Assembly (NCBI RefSeq): GCF_037414475.1
Contig: NZ_CP147913.1
Span: 1,922,001-1,986,000, forward strand
DNA: 64,000 bases
Direction: 5' to 3'
Origin: Myxococcus stipitatus
GTDB lineage: Bacteria > Myxococcota > Myxococcia > Myxococcales > Myxococcaceae
The first letter of the stretch is position 1. Every line of letters starts with the position of its first letter. A program made the translations under genes and the position numbers. Shown piece after piece: positions 1-8,140 of this stretch. A model generated the notes under the pieces. That model was not told where the DNA came from and made no database searches. It saw only the letters and a list, made by a program, of their open reading frames with translations.

Positions 1-1669
1 CCAACCGGATGCCCAGCGCGCCGAAGTAACCCTCGCTCGCCACGCGGTACTCCGCGTAGCCCGCGCGCTCGGGCTCACGCGCCAGCCGGCCGAAGTCATC
101 GAAGTTCTTCACGTCATCGGGGCGGTTGAGCACGACGAAGGAGCCATTGCCGGCGAAGCCCCCCTCGAGCGGGAAGCTGCTCACCGCGCCCACCGCGCGC
201 ACACCGGGAAGGCCCTCCAGCTTCGAAATGAGGTGCTCCTGGAACCGCACGTTGCGCTGCCCCACCTCCGCCTCCTTCGCGGGGGGCAGCACCAGGGAGA
301 GGACCGCGACGTCCTCGGTGCGGTATCCCGGGTCCACCGAGAGCAGCCCCATCAGGCTGCGCCCGAGCAGCGCCGCGCCCACCAACAGCACCAGCGTGAG
401 CGCCAGCTGTCCGACGACCAGGGCTCGGCGCATGCGCTCCGCGCCCCCGCCCCCGGCCTGCGTCCGCCCGGACTGGGTGAGCGTGGCCCACGGACTCTGC
501 CGCGCCGAGCGCAACGCCGTCACCAACGCCAACCCCACCGCGAGCAGCAGCGAGAGCCCCAGCGCGAAGAGCAGCGCCGTCACGCTCACGGAGACCTCTC
601 CGGCGCGCGGCAGGTGGCTCGCCTCGAGCGCGAGCATGGCGGGCACGCCCCACGTCGCGAGCAGCGCGCCCAGCGCGCCTCCCGTCAGCGACAGCACCAG
701 GGACTCCGCGAGGAACTGACGCACCAACGCGCCCGGCCCCGCTCCCAGCGCTACATGGACGGCGAGCTCGCGCCGCCGAGTCGCCGCCCGGGCCAGCAGC
801 AGGTTGGTGACGTTGCCACCCGCCACCAGCAGCAGGAACGCCGCCGCGCCCAGCAACATGTAGAGGGTCGACCGGGAGCTGCCCACGATGCTCTCGTGCA
901 GCGACACCATGGAGACGTCCATCATGCCCGTCTCCCCGCCATGCCGCGCCGCGAGCTCACGCGCGATGCCCGTCAGCTCCGTCCGCGCGGCGCGCGGGTC
1001 GACACCGTTCGCCAACCGGCCGACGACGTTCCAGTTGTGCGCGGTACGACTGGGCAGGCGCGCCTCCTGCTCGCGCGGCGTCCACATCTGCGCGCCCGCC
1101 GGATAGTCGAAGGACTCGGGCATCACGCCCACCACGGTGTAGGAGCGCCCCTCGAAGGTGAGGGTCTCCGACATGGGCAACGGCCGCCCCCCCAGGTGGC
1201 GCTTCCAGAAGGTCTGGCTGACCATCACCACGGGAGCTCCACCCGCGCGCTGCTCCTCCTCCGTGAACGCGCGGCCCGTCACGGGCTGGACCCCGAAGGT
1301 CCGGAAGAAGTCACGCGAGGCGAGCACCAGCGTGGCGAAGGTGGGCTCGTCCGTCCCGGTGACGGTGACGGTCATCGCGCCCGAGACCTGGGCCAGCGTC
1401 TCCAGGGTGCGGCTCTGCGCCTGCACGTCCTCGAAGTTGGGGTCCGAGAAGCGGATCTCCTTCCCCTTGCGAGAGACCTCCGAGAGCTGCACGAGGCGCT
1501 CTGCGTTCGGATAGGGCAAAGGGCGAAGCAGCACACCTTCGACCACGCTGAAGAGGGCGGTGCTCGTCCCGATGCCCACCGCCAGCAAGAGGATGCAGCT
1601 CAGCGCGAAGCCAGGGGTGCGAAACAACGCACGCAGCGTCTGGCGCAGTCCACGAAGAAGGGGGTCCAC
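1..1669 (-). CDS. MacB/FtsX-type ABC transporter permease, 5' part (3' end outside window)
   Basis: The 556 codons present read as a permease of the duplicated type often called ADOP, in which one chain carries two MacB/FtsX units. An N-terminal membrane segment (around residues 15-40, ILLLAVGIGTSTALFSVVEG) is followed by a large periplasmic MacB-PCD domain (V-V-G-V-M-P type motif near residue 175). A helix with AGGNVTNLLLARAATRRRELA follows near residue 280, then further helices and the start of a second periplasmic domain. Family members are usually about 800 residues, so roughly a third is missing to the left. I chose the GTG at 1669 because an AGGAGAGA ribosome site (1676-1683) lies 6 nt upstream; an ATG near 1742 is in another frame. 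Such permeases normally pair with a MacB-type ATPase, which would lie to the left. The substrate cannot be read. Confidence 0.85.
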   Translation of the reverse strand, partial: MDPLLRGLRQTLRALFRTPGFALSCILLLAVGIGTSTALFSVVEGVLLRPLPYPNAERLVQLSEVSRKGKEIRFSDPNFEDVQAQSRTLETLAQVSGAMTVTVTGTDEPTFATLVLASRDFFRTFGVQPVTGRAFTEEEQRAGGAPVVMVSQTFWKRHLGGRPLPMSETLTFEGRSYTVVGVMPESFDYPAGAQMWTPREQEARLPSRTAHNWNVVGRLANGVDPRAARTELTGIARELAARHGGETGMMDVSMVSLHESIVGSSRSTLYMLLGAAAFLLLVAGGNVTNLLLARAATRRRELAVHVALGAGPGALVRQFLAESLVLSLTGGALGALLATWGVPAMLALEASHLPRAGEVSVSVTALLFALGLSLLLAVGLALVTALRSARQSPWATLTQSGRTQAGGGGAERMRRALVVGQLALTLVLLVGAALLGRSLMGLLSVDPGYRTEDVAVLSLVLPPAKEAEVGQRNVRFQEHLISKLEGLPGVRAVGAVSSFPLEGGFAGNGSFVVLNRPDDVKNFDDFGRLAREPERAGYAEYRVASEGYFGALGIRL

Positions 1670-1805
1670 GAAGAGTCTCTCCTGGCGGCGAAGGCAACCT
1701 CACGGCGGCTACGCCGGAGCCGTTGAACGATTGCCTCACTCATGAAGCATGAGCCCACGAGAACGCCACCACGATTCGACATCGCGCGCGCTCGCCCCAT
1801 CACTG

Positions 1806-1837
1806 TCCCACGAACGCACGCCCCCTTCCCACGAACG
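1806..1837. promoter_or_regulatory. Direct repeat pair TCCCACGAACG, 21 bp apart
   Basis: Two exact copies of an 11-bp word (1806-1816 and 1827-1837) sit two helical turns apart, about 140-170 bp upstream of the permease start on the minus strand. The arrangement suits a dimeric activator such as a response regulator. The rest of 1670-1966 holds only a weak bulged hairpin (1871-1892) and no convincing gene. Confidence 0.3.
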
Positions 1838-1966
1838 AACAACGCCGCGCCTGCTTGCTCCGCCATGAGTACGAGAAAGCTTCGCTTCTCGTCGTGCATG
1901 CGCCCGTCCCGCATTGCCCGCACGAGCAGTGGTTGTCTGCTCAGACGCCAGCGATGGGAACCGGGC

Positions 1967-3406
1967 TCAGCCCATGGAGTAATCGACGGCGCCCCCGTCA
2001 TACGCGCGAAGCTCTACGACTCGCCGGTGGGCGAACAGCCCAGCGATGGCGTCGGCGTAGAACATGCCCTCCGGCGTCAAGCGTCCAACGCGGTCCTCGA
2101 GCGTGATGAGTCGAGCATCCATGAGGAGCTCGAAATGCGACGGGAAGTCCCAGAACGGATTCGTTCCGAAGAAGCGCTCGTATGCCGGGCAGTCAATCTG
2201 GAGTCGCGCCAGATTGCGGGTGAGGTGGAGCAGCCGCATGTCCATGGCGCTGTATCGGAAGCCGGCGGCGACAGGGCAACGCCCACGGCTCATCTCCTCG
2301 GCGAATGCCTCACTCGTGGGGATGTTCCGCCACTTGAATGCCCTCTGACGGTCCCCTGTCGTGAACGTGGAGAGAGCGCCCGGGCCAAAGCCAATCCCAT
2401 CCCGAACGGCGGGGTCGAAGCTCGCCAGCTCGTAGACGAAACGTCGAGGACTCCCGGCGACGTCCGCTCGCTCGAAGTTCGTGAGCGTCGTCTGGACATA
2501 GCCCCGCGACAGCAACGCCTCCTGGACCTCCAACCACGTCTTCAGGGCCGTGGCTTGCTCCGGCATGGCCTGGACCAGGTCCTTCTCTCCCGCCCACACC
2601 GTGTCCAGGTCCGGGGTCAGCACCAGGTTGTAGACGCAAATCTGATCGAGCCCCAACTCGATGGCCGTCCGCACATCCGCCAAGGCGTGCTCGCTCGTCG
2701 TCCCTGGAAGATTGAAGAGCAGGTCTCCAGAGACCGTGAATCCGCGCCGATGACCGGACTCGATGACGCGGCGGATGTCATCGACACCGCCGAAGGCATC
2801 TCGGCCCATTTGACGCAGCCACGCCGGGTCGAACGTCTGGATGCCCATGCTGATGCGCCGATGACGGACCCGAGCGTCCGCCAGGACCTCGAGCAGGGCC
2901 TCGTCGCGAAGCAGGAAGTAGCGTGGAACCCCCTCGAAGGAGAGCTCCGCGCCCCCCAGGTCGAAGGCCGCCGCGAGGCTCTCCATCAAGCGCTTCATCG
3001 CCAAGGGCGGCGTCAGGTTGGCGGTCCCTCCTCCCAGATAGACCGCGTCGACGACGCGCTTCCCGAGAGCGGGTTCCACCTGAACCGTGTGCTCGATTTC
3101 ACGGGCGACCTGCTCGACGACACGCCGCATCGGCTCGTTGGCGAAGTCCTCATGCGGAAAGGTACAGAAGCCACACCCCTTCACCTTCGGGTTGCAGAAC
3201 GTATGGGGCAGGACTCCCACGATGAGCGGACGGGAATGGTCGTACTCGAACGAGCGGATGGGCGTGATGCCCTCGTAGGTGGACGACAGCAACGGGGCCA
3301 TGGGGTAGCCCTCGAGCAGACGATGCCGTTGGGGACGGGACATCCGCCGCCGCAACTCATCGCGAAGCACACCCCCGGACTCCAGCGCATGAAAGTCAGA
3401 GCTCAC
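1967..3406 (-). CDS. HemN/HemW-like radical SAM protein with unusual cluster motif
   Basis: The 479-residue protein has the layout of coproporphyrinogen III oxidase-like radical SAM enzymes. A cluster motif is followed by YLGGGTANLTPP (the SAM-binding GGGT strand), a TIM-barrel core with SMGIQTFDPAWLRQMGR (the HemN 'GvQsf' signature), and a C-terminal HemN_C winged-helix region (LITLEDRVGRLTPEGMF near residue 450). The cluster cysteines are C71, C78 and C81, i.e. C-x6-C-x2-C rather than the usual C-x3-C-x2-C. The start is a GTG at 3406 with AGGGGG upstream. It is divergent from a TetR gene, and its promoter carries a palindrome likely bound by that TetR. True haem synthesis is doubtful because of the altered motif; a SAM-dependent methylation, haem handling or cofactor step is possible. 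I do not recognise the exact subfamily. Confidence 0.8.
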   Translation of the reverse strand: MSSDFHALESGGVLRDELRRRMSRPQRHRLLEGYPMAPLLSSTYEGITPIRSFEYDHSRPLIVGVLPHTFCNPKVKGCGFCTFPHEDFANEPMRRVVEQVAREIEHTVQVEPALGKRVVDAVYLGGGTANLTPPLAMKRLMESLAAAFDLGGAELSFEGVPRYFLLRDEALLEVLADARVRHRRISMGIQTFDPAWLRQMGRDAFGGVDDIRRVIESGHRRGFTVSGDLLFNLPGTTSEHALADVRTAIELGLDQICVYNLVLTPDLDTVWAGEKDLVQAMPEQATALKTWLEVQEALLSRGYVQTTLTNFERADVAGSPRRFVYELASFDPAVRDGIGFGPGALSTFTTGDRQRAFKWRNIPTSEAFAEEMSRGRCPVAAGFRYSAMDMRLLHLTRNLARLQIDCPAYERFFGTNPFWDFPSHFELLMDARLITLEDRVGRLTPEGMFYADAIAGLFAHRRVVELRAYDGGAVDYSMG

Positions 3407-3441
3407 GTGGCACCCCCTGCACGACGAACCCCATCGAATTG

Positions 3442-3476
3442 ACTTACAAAGTAAGTTTATGACGTAAGCCTGTCAA
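3442..3476 (-). promoter_or_regulatory. Promoter of the HemN-like gene overlapped by a TetR-type palindrome
   Basis: On the minus strand TTGACA (3476-3471), a 17-bp spacer and TACTTT (3453-3448) form a good sigma-70 promoter ending about 35 nt before the GTG start of the HemN-like gene. A perfect inverted repeat ACTTAC-AAA-GTAAGT (3442-3456) covers the -10 element. It lies 28 bp before the divergent tetR start, the classic layout for a TetR operator controlling both directions. Confidence 0.6.
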
Positions 3477-3484
3477 GGAGACGG

Positions 3485-4147
3485 ATGAAGAAGACCGGCA
3501 GGCGCGAAGCACTCTCGAGGCAACGCATCCTGGAAACAGCCCTCGCCCTGGTGGACCGCGAAGGACTGGAGGCGGTGTCGATGCGGCGGGTGGGCGAGGA
3601 GTTGGGCGTGGAGGCGATGTCCCTCTACAACCATGTGGCCAACAAGGCGGCCATCCTCGACGGCATCTTCGAGGCGGTCCTCGCCGAGCTGCCGCTCCCC
3701 CAGCCCGCGACCACCTGGCAGGAGATGCTGCGGGAGCGGGCGCACGCCTTGCGCTCCACGCTCCGAGCGCATCCGAATGTGCTGCCGCTCTTCTCCACGC
3801 GCCCCGCGGTGACGCCCGCGTCCATCACCCACGTCGAGAAGGCGCTCGACGTCTTGATGGCGGCTGGGTTCTCGCTCCGGGACGCGGTGAGCTCATTCCA
3901 GGTCATGTTCACGTTCGTGGTCGGACATTCCATCTACAGCTACCGGCCCGTCCGACCGGACGAAGACGCGTCCCCCACCTATGAACGGCTGAGCGAGGCA
4001 GACTTCCCTCGGATGCGCGCGGTGGCGCGGATGGCGCAGGGCCGCGACCCCGAAGAGGAGTTCGAGTTCGGACTGGAAGCGATGTTCCTCGGGCTCGCCG
4101 CGAGCCTCCCCTCGAAGCGAGGCAAACCCCGAAGCCCCTCCCCCTGA
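3485..4147 (+). CDS. TetR-family transcriptional repressor
   Basis: A 220-residue protein with an N-terminal TetR helix-turn-helix (about residues 10-57; VSMRRVGEELGVEAMSLYNHV is the recognition region) and a C-terminal ligand domain of the TetR_C type found in tetracycline-repressor-like proteins. GGAG lies 6-9 nt before the ATG. It probably represses the divergent HemN-like gene and itself through the palindrome at 3442-3456. It ends 1 nt before the next gene, so the dehydrogenase is translationally coupled and likely co-regulated. The inducer is unknown. Confidence 0.85.
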   Translation: MKKTGRREALSRQRILETALALVDREGLEAVSMRRVGEELGVEAMSLYNHVANKAAILDGIFEAVLAELPLPQPATTWQEMLRERAHALRSTLRAHPNVLPLFSTRPAVTPASITHVEKALDVLMAAGFSLRDAVSSFQVMFTFVVGHSIYSYRPVRPDEDASPTYERLSEADFPRMRAVARMAQGRDPEEEFEFGLEAMFLGLAASLPSKRGKPRSPSP

Positions 4148-4148
4148 A

Positions 4149-4850
4149 ATGAGCGAGCCGTCCATGAACATCGTCATCACCGGCGCCAACCGAGGTATCG
4201 GCCTCGAGTTGGTGCGGCAGTGCCTCACACGAGGAGACACGGTCCACGCGGGAGCGCGCGCGCCGGAACACGCGGCGGAGCTCTCCGCGCTCGTCCAGGG
4301 CAGCGGAGGCCGGCTTCACGTCCACGCATTGGACGTCGCGAACGAGGCGAGTGTCCGAGCCTTCGCTGCCGCCATTCCCGGCCCCGTGCACCTGCTCATC
4401 AACAACGCGGGCGTACGCAGCCGCCCGGATGGGCTCTCGGACTTGGACACTGACGACCTCACCCGAACCTTCCAGGTGAACGCGGTGGCCGCGCTGCGAG
4501 TCACCCAGGCGCTCTTGCCCCAGTTGCGCGCGGCCGGTGGCGCGAAGGTGGCCAGCATCAGTTCGAACCTCGGCTCCGTCACGGACAACAGCTGGGGCGG
4601 GGCCTACGGGTATCGGATGTCCAAGGCGGCGCTGAACATGGCCATGCGCTCGCTGGGGCATGACTTGAAACAGGACGGCATCCTCGCCTTCGCCCTCAGC
4701 CCGGGCTGGGTCCGCACGGACATGGGCGGCAGCGAGGCCCCTACGTCCGTGGAGATGTCAGTCTCGGGACTGCTCACCGTCCTCGGCCACCTGAGCGCCG
4801 AGGACACCGGGGGCTTCTTCGACTTCGAGGGGAAACGACTCCCGTGGTGA
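4149..4850 (+). CDS. Short-chain dehydrogenase of the CsgA (C-factor) type
   Basis: A 233-residue classical SDR. It shows the NAD-binding glycine motif TGANRGIG near the N-terminus, NNAG near residue 89, a catalytic Ser in the SISS segment and the Y-x3-K pair in YGYRMSKAALNMA. The last part, SPGWVRTDMGG and a terminal FFDFEGKRLPW, closely follows the pattern I remember for Myxococcus CsgA, the morphogenetic C-factor. The N-terminal Rossmann half is complete here. The start may instead be the ATG at 4164. It is coupled to the upstream tetR. A developmental role is only an analogy; it may be a detoxifying carbonyl reductase induced with the TetR unit. Confidence 0.85.
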   Translation: MSEPSMNIVITGANRGIGLELVRQCLTRGDTVHAGARAPEHAAELSALVQGSGGRLHVHALDVANEASVRAFAAAIPGPVHLLINNAGVRSRPDGLSDLDTDDLTRTFQVNAVAALRVTQALLPQLRAAGGAKVASISSNLGSVTDNSWGGAYGYRMSKAALNMAMRSLGHDLKQDGILAFALSPGWVRTDMGGSEAPTSVEMSVSGLLTVLGHLSAEDTGGFFDFEGKRLPW

Positions 4851-4852
4851 GC

Positions 4853-4875
4853 CTTGGTGTACCGTTGACACCAAG
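4853..4875. promoter_or_regulatory. Inverted repeat CTTGGTGT-N7-ACACCAAG
   Basis: Perfect 8-bp arms (4853-4860, 4868-4875) begin 3 bp after the dehydrogenase stop and end 27 bp before the next ATG. There is no T-run, so an operator for the radical SAM/PLP pair is more likely than a terminator; a hairpin that separates the two transcripts is the alternative. Confidence 0.4.
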
Positions 4876-4902
4876 ATAAGATATTGGGAGAGTTGTTCCA
4901 TC

Positions 4903-6186
4903 ATGGACACGGCCTTCGTCGCCTTCATTCCGCTCTCGAACTGGCTGCGCGGGTTTGATCGCTACCGCATGAAGTATTCGAAGGCATCCATCGCGGAGTC
5001 GACCTTCCCCGACGCGTTCTACATGTTGAAAGAGGACGAGCCCTGGGCGCCCGGGCTCGAGAAGGCGCGGCGGCTGGTGGCGAAGCTGGGCCGCGCGAAA
5101 GACCGGATCGTCGCATTGCGAGCGCGGCTGCCGACCACGGGGGCGCCGGCGATGCGGCCCAACGACGCCACGGGAACCGGTATCGGCTGGCGGTGGCCCT
5201 CCCCCGAGGTGCCGCTGAGTGGCGTGGCCTGGGTCGACGAAACCGGCGCGTTGCGGCCGACGTTTCACGAGGAGGTCACCGCCCAGGCGTTCCTGCTCGA
5301 TGACACGGGGCTCGCGGCATGGGCGGACTGCCGGCCTCGCACCTTCTCGGTGCTCCCCGTGGCGAAAGCCTGCCAGGCGAAATGTGCGTTCTGTTTCTCG
5401 AAGGCCAGCGCATCGGACCTGGAGCGCCAGCGCAACATCTCCCTCGAGCATCAGCTGCGATGGGCGGACCTCGCGCGGGAACGAGGGGCCGAGCGCGCCG
5501 TCATCACCGGAGGCGGCGAGCCGACCTTGCTGGCACCCGGCGCGCTGCGCGCCCTGGTTCAGGGCCTCGCGGAGCGGTTCTCGAAGACGCTGCTCATCAC
5601 CAATGGCGCGCGGCTCGATGCGGCGCAGGTGCACGCGTTGCGTGACGCGGGGCTCTCGGCGTTGGCCATCAGCCGTCACGGTGTCACCCGGGAAGACGAC
5701 GCACGCATCATGGGATTGTCGGTCGACTCGGGTGCGCTCGCGCGGGCCTTTGGTCTTCGCAGCCGAGCCATCTGCGTGCTTCAGCGCGGAGGGGTCGACG
5801 ATGAGACCAAGGTCCAGGCCTATCTCGAGCGCAGCGCGCGTGAGGGGTTTCATGAGGTCTGTTTCAAGGAGCTCTATGTCTCCAGCCTCTCCGAGAACCC
5901 CTGGGCGCCGAGCGCGGTGAACCGGTATTGCGAGGAGCATCAAGTGCCGCTCGCGGTGGTGCTCCGGGCGATGGAGGCGGGGGGATTCACACAGGTCGCC
6001 GAGCTGCCCTGGGGCAGCCCGGTGTTCGAGGGCGAGGTCGCGGGCCGGGTGCTGCGTGCCGCGGCCTATACGGAGCCGTCGGTCGGGTGGGAGCGGACAC
6101 ATCGGTTGGTGCGTTCATGGAATCTCATGAGCGACGGGACGTGTCTGGCGTCACTGGAAGACCCGGCGTCGGAGCTGCGCTCATGA
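4903..6186 (+). CDS. Radical SAM protein, first gene of a two-gene unit with a PLP enzyme
   Basis: A 427-residue enzyme. The first 145 residues form a region I do not recognise. The radical SAM domain follows, with C157-x3-C161-x2-C164 (CQAKCAFCF), the SAM-binding ITGGGEPTLL near residue 205 and LLITNGARL as the next strand. The C-terminal part has no SPASM or twitch cysteine cluster. It overlaps the next gene by 4 nt (ATGA), so the two products are made together and probably act in one pathway, cytoplasmic and oxygen sensitive. The substrate is unknown. The large N-terminal extension and the partner argue for small-molecule chemistry rather than peptide maturation, because no precursor-like ORF lies nearby. 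Confidence 0.8.
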   Translation: MDTAFVAFIPLSNWLRGFDRYRMKYSKASIAESTFPDAFYMLKEDEPWAPGLEKARRLVAKLGRAKDRIVALRARLPTTGAPAMRPNDATGTGIGWRWPSPEVPLSGVAWVDETGALRPTFHEEVTAQAFLLDDTGLAAWADCRPRTFSVLPVAKACQAKCAFCFSKASASDLERQRNISLEHQLRWADLARERGAERAVITGGGEPTLLAPGALRALVQGLAERFSKTLLITNGARLDAAQVHALRDAGLSALAISRHGVTREDDARIMGLSVDSGALARAFGLRSRAICVLQRGGVDDETKVQAYLERSAREGFHEVCFKELYVSSLSENPWAPSAVNRYCEEHQVPLAVVLRAMEAGGFTQVAELPWGSPVFEGEVAGRVLRAAAYTEPSVGWERTHRLVRSWNLMSDGTCLASLEDPASELRS

Positions 6187-7166
6187 ATCACGAGGCCTTT
6201 CTCGCGGTACGCGACGCGTTGCGAAGCAAGCGCCCCGAGCTCATCGACCTGGCGGAGCTCAACGTCTATCGAAGCCTGGGGCCGACGTTCGAGGCCATCG
6301 CGCCATCGACGCATCAAGAGGCACCGTACCGGTGTCATCTCGCCGAGCGGTTCCTCGCGCATCTGGGGCTCGAGGCGGGGGTCAAGGCCCGGACACAGGT
6401 CAGTCACGGGGTGAGGCGTTCCCTGCGGGTGCTGTTCGGGTGGCTCGCGTCACGCAAGGCCCGCGTCGGAATCCCAGACGATGTGTATCCGGTGTATCTC
6501 CAGCTCGCGCGGGAGGCGGGGGTCGAAGTCGTTCGCTTCCCTGCGCGCGAGGGGATTCCGGTGCTCGACGCCTTCGATGCGCTCCTCCTCTGCGAACCGC
6601 TCAAGCCGTGGGGACACACGCCGCCGCGAGAAGAGCTGGAGCGGGTGGAGGCCTGGGTTCACGAGGCGCCGGAGCGCCGGGTGCTGCTGATTGACTCCGC
6701 GTACGCGACGCCTCCGAATCCCTGGACGCTGCGGCTGCTGCGCGAAGAGCTCGCGTTCGTCCTCGTCTCGCTCTCGAAAGGCTGGCTCCTCCCCGACCAT
6801 GTGGGGCTGTGCATCACGCCCTCGAGATGGAAGGAAGACGCGCGCGCCGCGTTCGCGCCATTGCCGAAGGACGAGCAGAAGCTGCGCATCGGCTACGCGG
6901 CCCTCACGGAGCACGCGGCACGGCCTCGGCGGGTCAGCGAAATCCTGGCGGAGCGAGCACGCCGCCTGGATGCCTTCACCGCCAGCAACCCAGGGCTCCG
7001 CGCCGCCTCCTGTGTCGGATACTTCGCGGTGTCACAGTGCTCCTTCGAGGAGCTGCTGGAGCAAGGCATCCTCGGAGTGCCAGCCTCCGTCTTCGGTGGC
7101 CCGGCACGGATGAGCATTATTTCAAGCCTGTCCCCATCCGGGCGCATCCCAGCGATACATCGCTGA
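6183..7166 (+). CDS. PLP-dependent enzyme, aminotransferase class I/II fold
   Basis: A 327-residue protein of the fold-type I PLP group. The motif LIDSAYATPPNPW carries the Asp (D171) that holds the PLP pyridine nitrogen and a nearby Tyr. SLSKGWLLPDHVG carries the probable Schiff-base lysine K199, followed by the typical small-domain region. It is shorter than ordinary histidinol-phosphate-like aminotransferases (about 350-400), with a reduced N-terminal part. The ATG overlaps the stop of the radical SAM gene. It could be an aminotransferase, decarboxylase or lyase acting on the radical SAM product; the exact reaction cannot be read. Confidence 0.75.
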   Translation: MNHEAFLAVRDALRSKRPELIDLAELNVYRSLGPTFEAIAPSTHQEAPYRCHLAERFLAHLGLEAGVKARTQVSHGVRRSLRVLFGWLASRKARVGIPDDVYPVYLQLAREAGVEVVRFPAREGIPVLDAFDALLLCEPLKPWGHTPPREELERVEAWVHEAPERRVLLIDSAYATPPNPWTLRLLREELAFVLVSLSKGWLLPDHVGLCITPSRWKEDARAAFAPLPKDEQKLRIGYAALTEHAARPRRVSEILAERARRLDAFTASNPGLRAASCVGYFAVSQCSFEELLEQGILGVPASVFGGPARMSIISSLSPSGRIPAIHR

Positions 7167-7204
7167 TACGCCAGACCCGCCCAGGGGCGAGGCCACGCCG
7201 CACA

Positions 7205-7238
7205 ACGACTCACGGCCTGAGAACAAGCCGTGAGTCGT
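7205..7238. terminator. Bidirectional hairpin between convergent genes
   Basis: A perfect 12-bp stem (7205-7216 with 7227-7238; ACGACTCACGGC and its complement) with a 10-nt loop lies between the convergent PLP gene and the lipoprotein gene. No T-run follows on either strand, as is common for terminators in very high-GC genomes. Confidence 0.7.
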
Positions 7239-7246
7239 ACGACGAA

Positions 7247-8014
7247 TCACTCCGAATAGCTGTAGCTGTAGACCAGGTGCCACTGGCGGTTGTAGACGCG
7301 CCGCATGGTGAACCAGCCGCTGTGGCAGCTACCGGTGTTGCTCGCGCTGTAGCCGTAGACGAAGCCGTTGATGGTGTGGGCCTCGAGCGTCGGCGTGCCC
7401 GGGTTCTCGCAGGACTGGGTGATGCGAACGTCCTGATACGCGGCCTCGGCGTACACTTCCTCCTGGCCCTCGAAGTCATAGAGAGAGTGGACGCGAGCAC
7501 CGGTGACGGAGCTGATGAGCGTGGCCTGGTCCGCATCGGTCAGCGTCAGCGAGTTCTGGAGGTGCGCGAGCGTCGCGGCCTCGTTGGTCAGCGTGCCCAC
7601 CACGCGGTGGACCGCGCCATTCGTGTCATTGAGCGCCGTCCGGATGGCCGCGATGCCCGCGGAGCCCTGGTACACGGAGGTGTCGCCCCACGTGAAGCTC
7701 AGGGCCTTGCCCGCGGTGTAGGCGCTGAGCGCGCAGGTCGCGCCCGGGGCGACCGACTCCACCAGGATGACCTTGCGCAGACGGTGCTCGGGGTTCAACA
7801 GCGCGATGCACTCATTGCCAGCGACACCGTCGTAGTTCGCGGCCGGCAGCACGGCCTCGATCATGTTGTAGACGCGGAAGTTAGGGTCCGTGACTTCCTG
7901 CGCGGCGGCGTCGACGTTGGGGTTGGCATTATCAGCTTCCGGCGCGCCGCCGGCACAGCCAACCATGAGGGATGAAGCAAGGACGAAAGAAGAAAAGCGG
8001 AGGGAGATGTTCAT
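7247..8014 (-). CDS. Secreted lipoprotein of unknown function
   Basis: 255 residues from the ATG at 8014, which gives a clean lipoprotein signal ending in SSLMVGC (Cys20). An ATG 33 nt upstream would bury the signal and is less likely. After an acidic linker the mature part (about 225 residues) contains four further cysteines, with spacing suggesting disulfides, and ends YSYSYSE. No known domain is recognised. It stands alone, closed by the shared hairpin at 7205-7238. Confidence 0.7.
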   Translation of the reverse strand: MNISLRFSSFVLASSLMVGCAGGAPEADNANPNVDAAAQEVTDPNFRVYNMIEAVLPAANYDGVAGNECIALLNPEHRLRKVILVESVAPGATCALSAYTAGKALSFTWGDTSVYQGSAGIAAIRTALNDTNGAVHRVVGTLTNEAATLAHLQNSLTLTDADQATLISSVTGARVHSLYDFEGQEEVYAEAAYQDVRITQSCENPGTPTLEAHTINGFVYGYSASNTGSCHSGWFTMRRVYNRQWHLVYSYSYSE

Positions 8015-8140
8015 GGGCGCGGAAGATAGCACACAGGATTCACTCAATCACAATCATGATGTGCATTACCGCCCCAATACTTCTCCCCGCCCCCGCTACA
8101 CGACATGTGTCACGAACGCGTCACCAGGAGGGCCACGTCG

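Noticed and set aside
233..1726. A 497-codon open frame on the plus strand
   Set aside because: It is antisense to the ABC permease, rich in Arg/Gln/His with no domain; the minus-strand reading has clear FtsX/MacB motifs.
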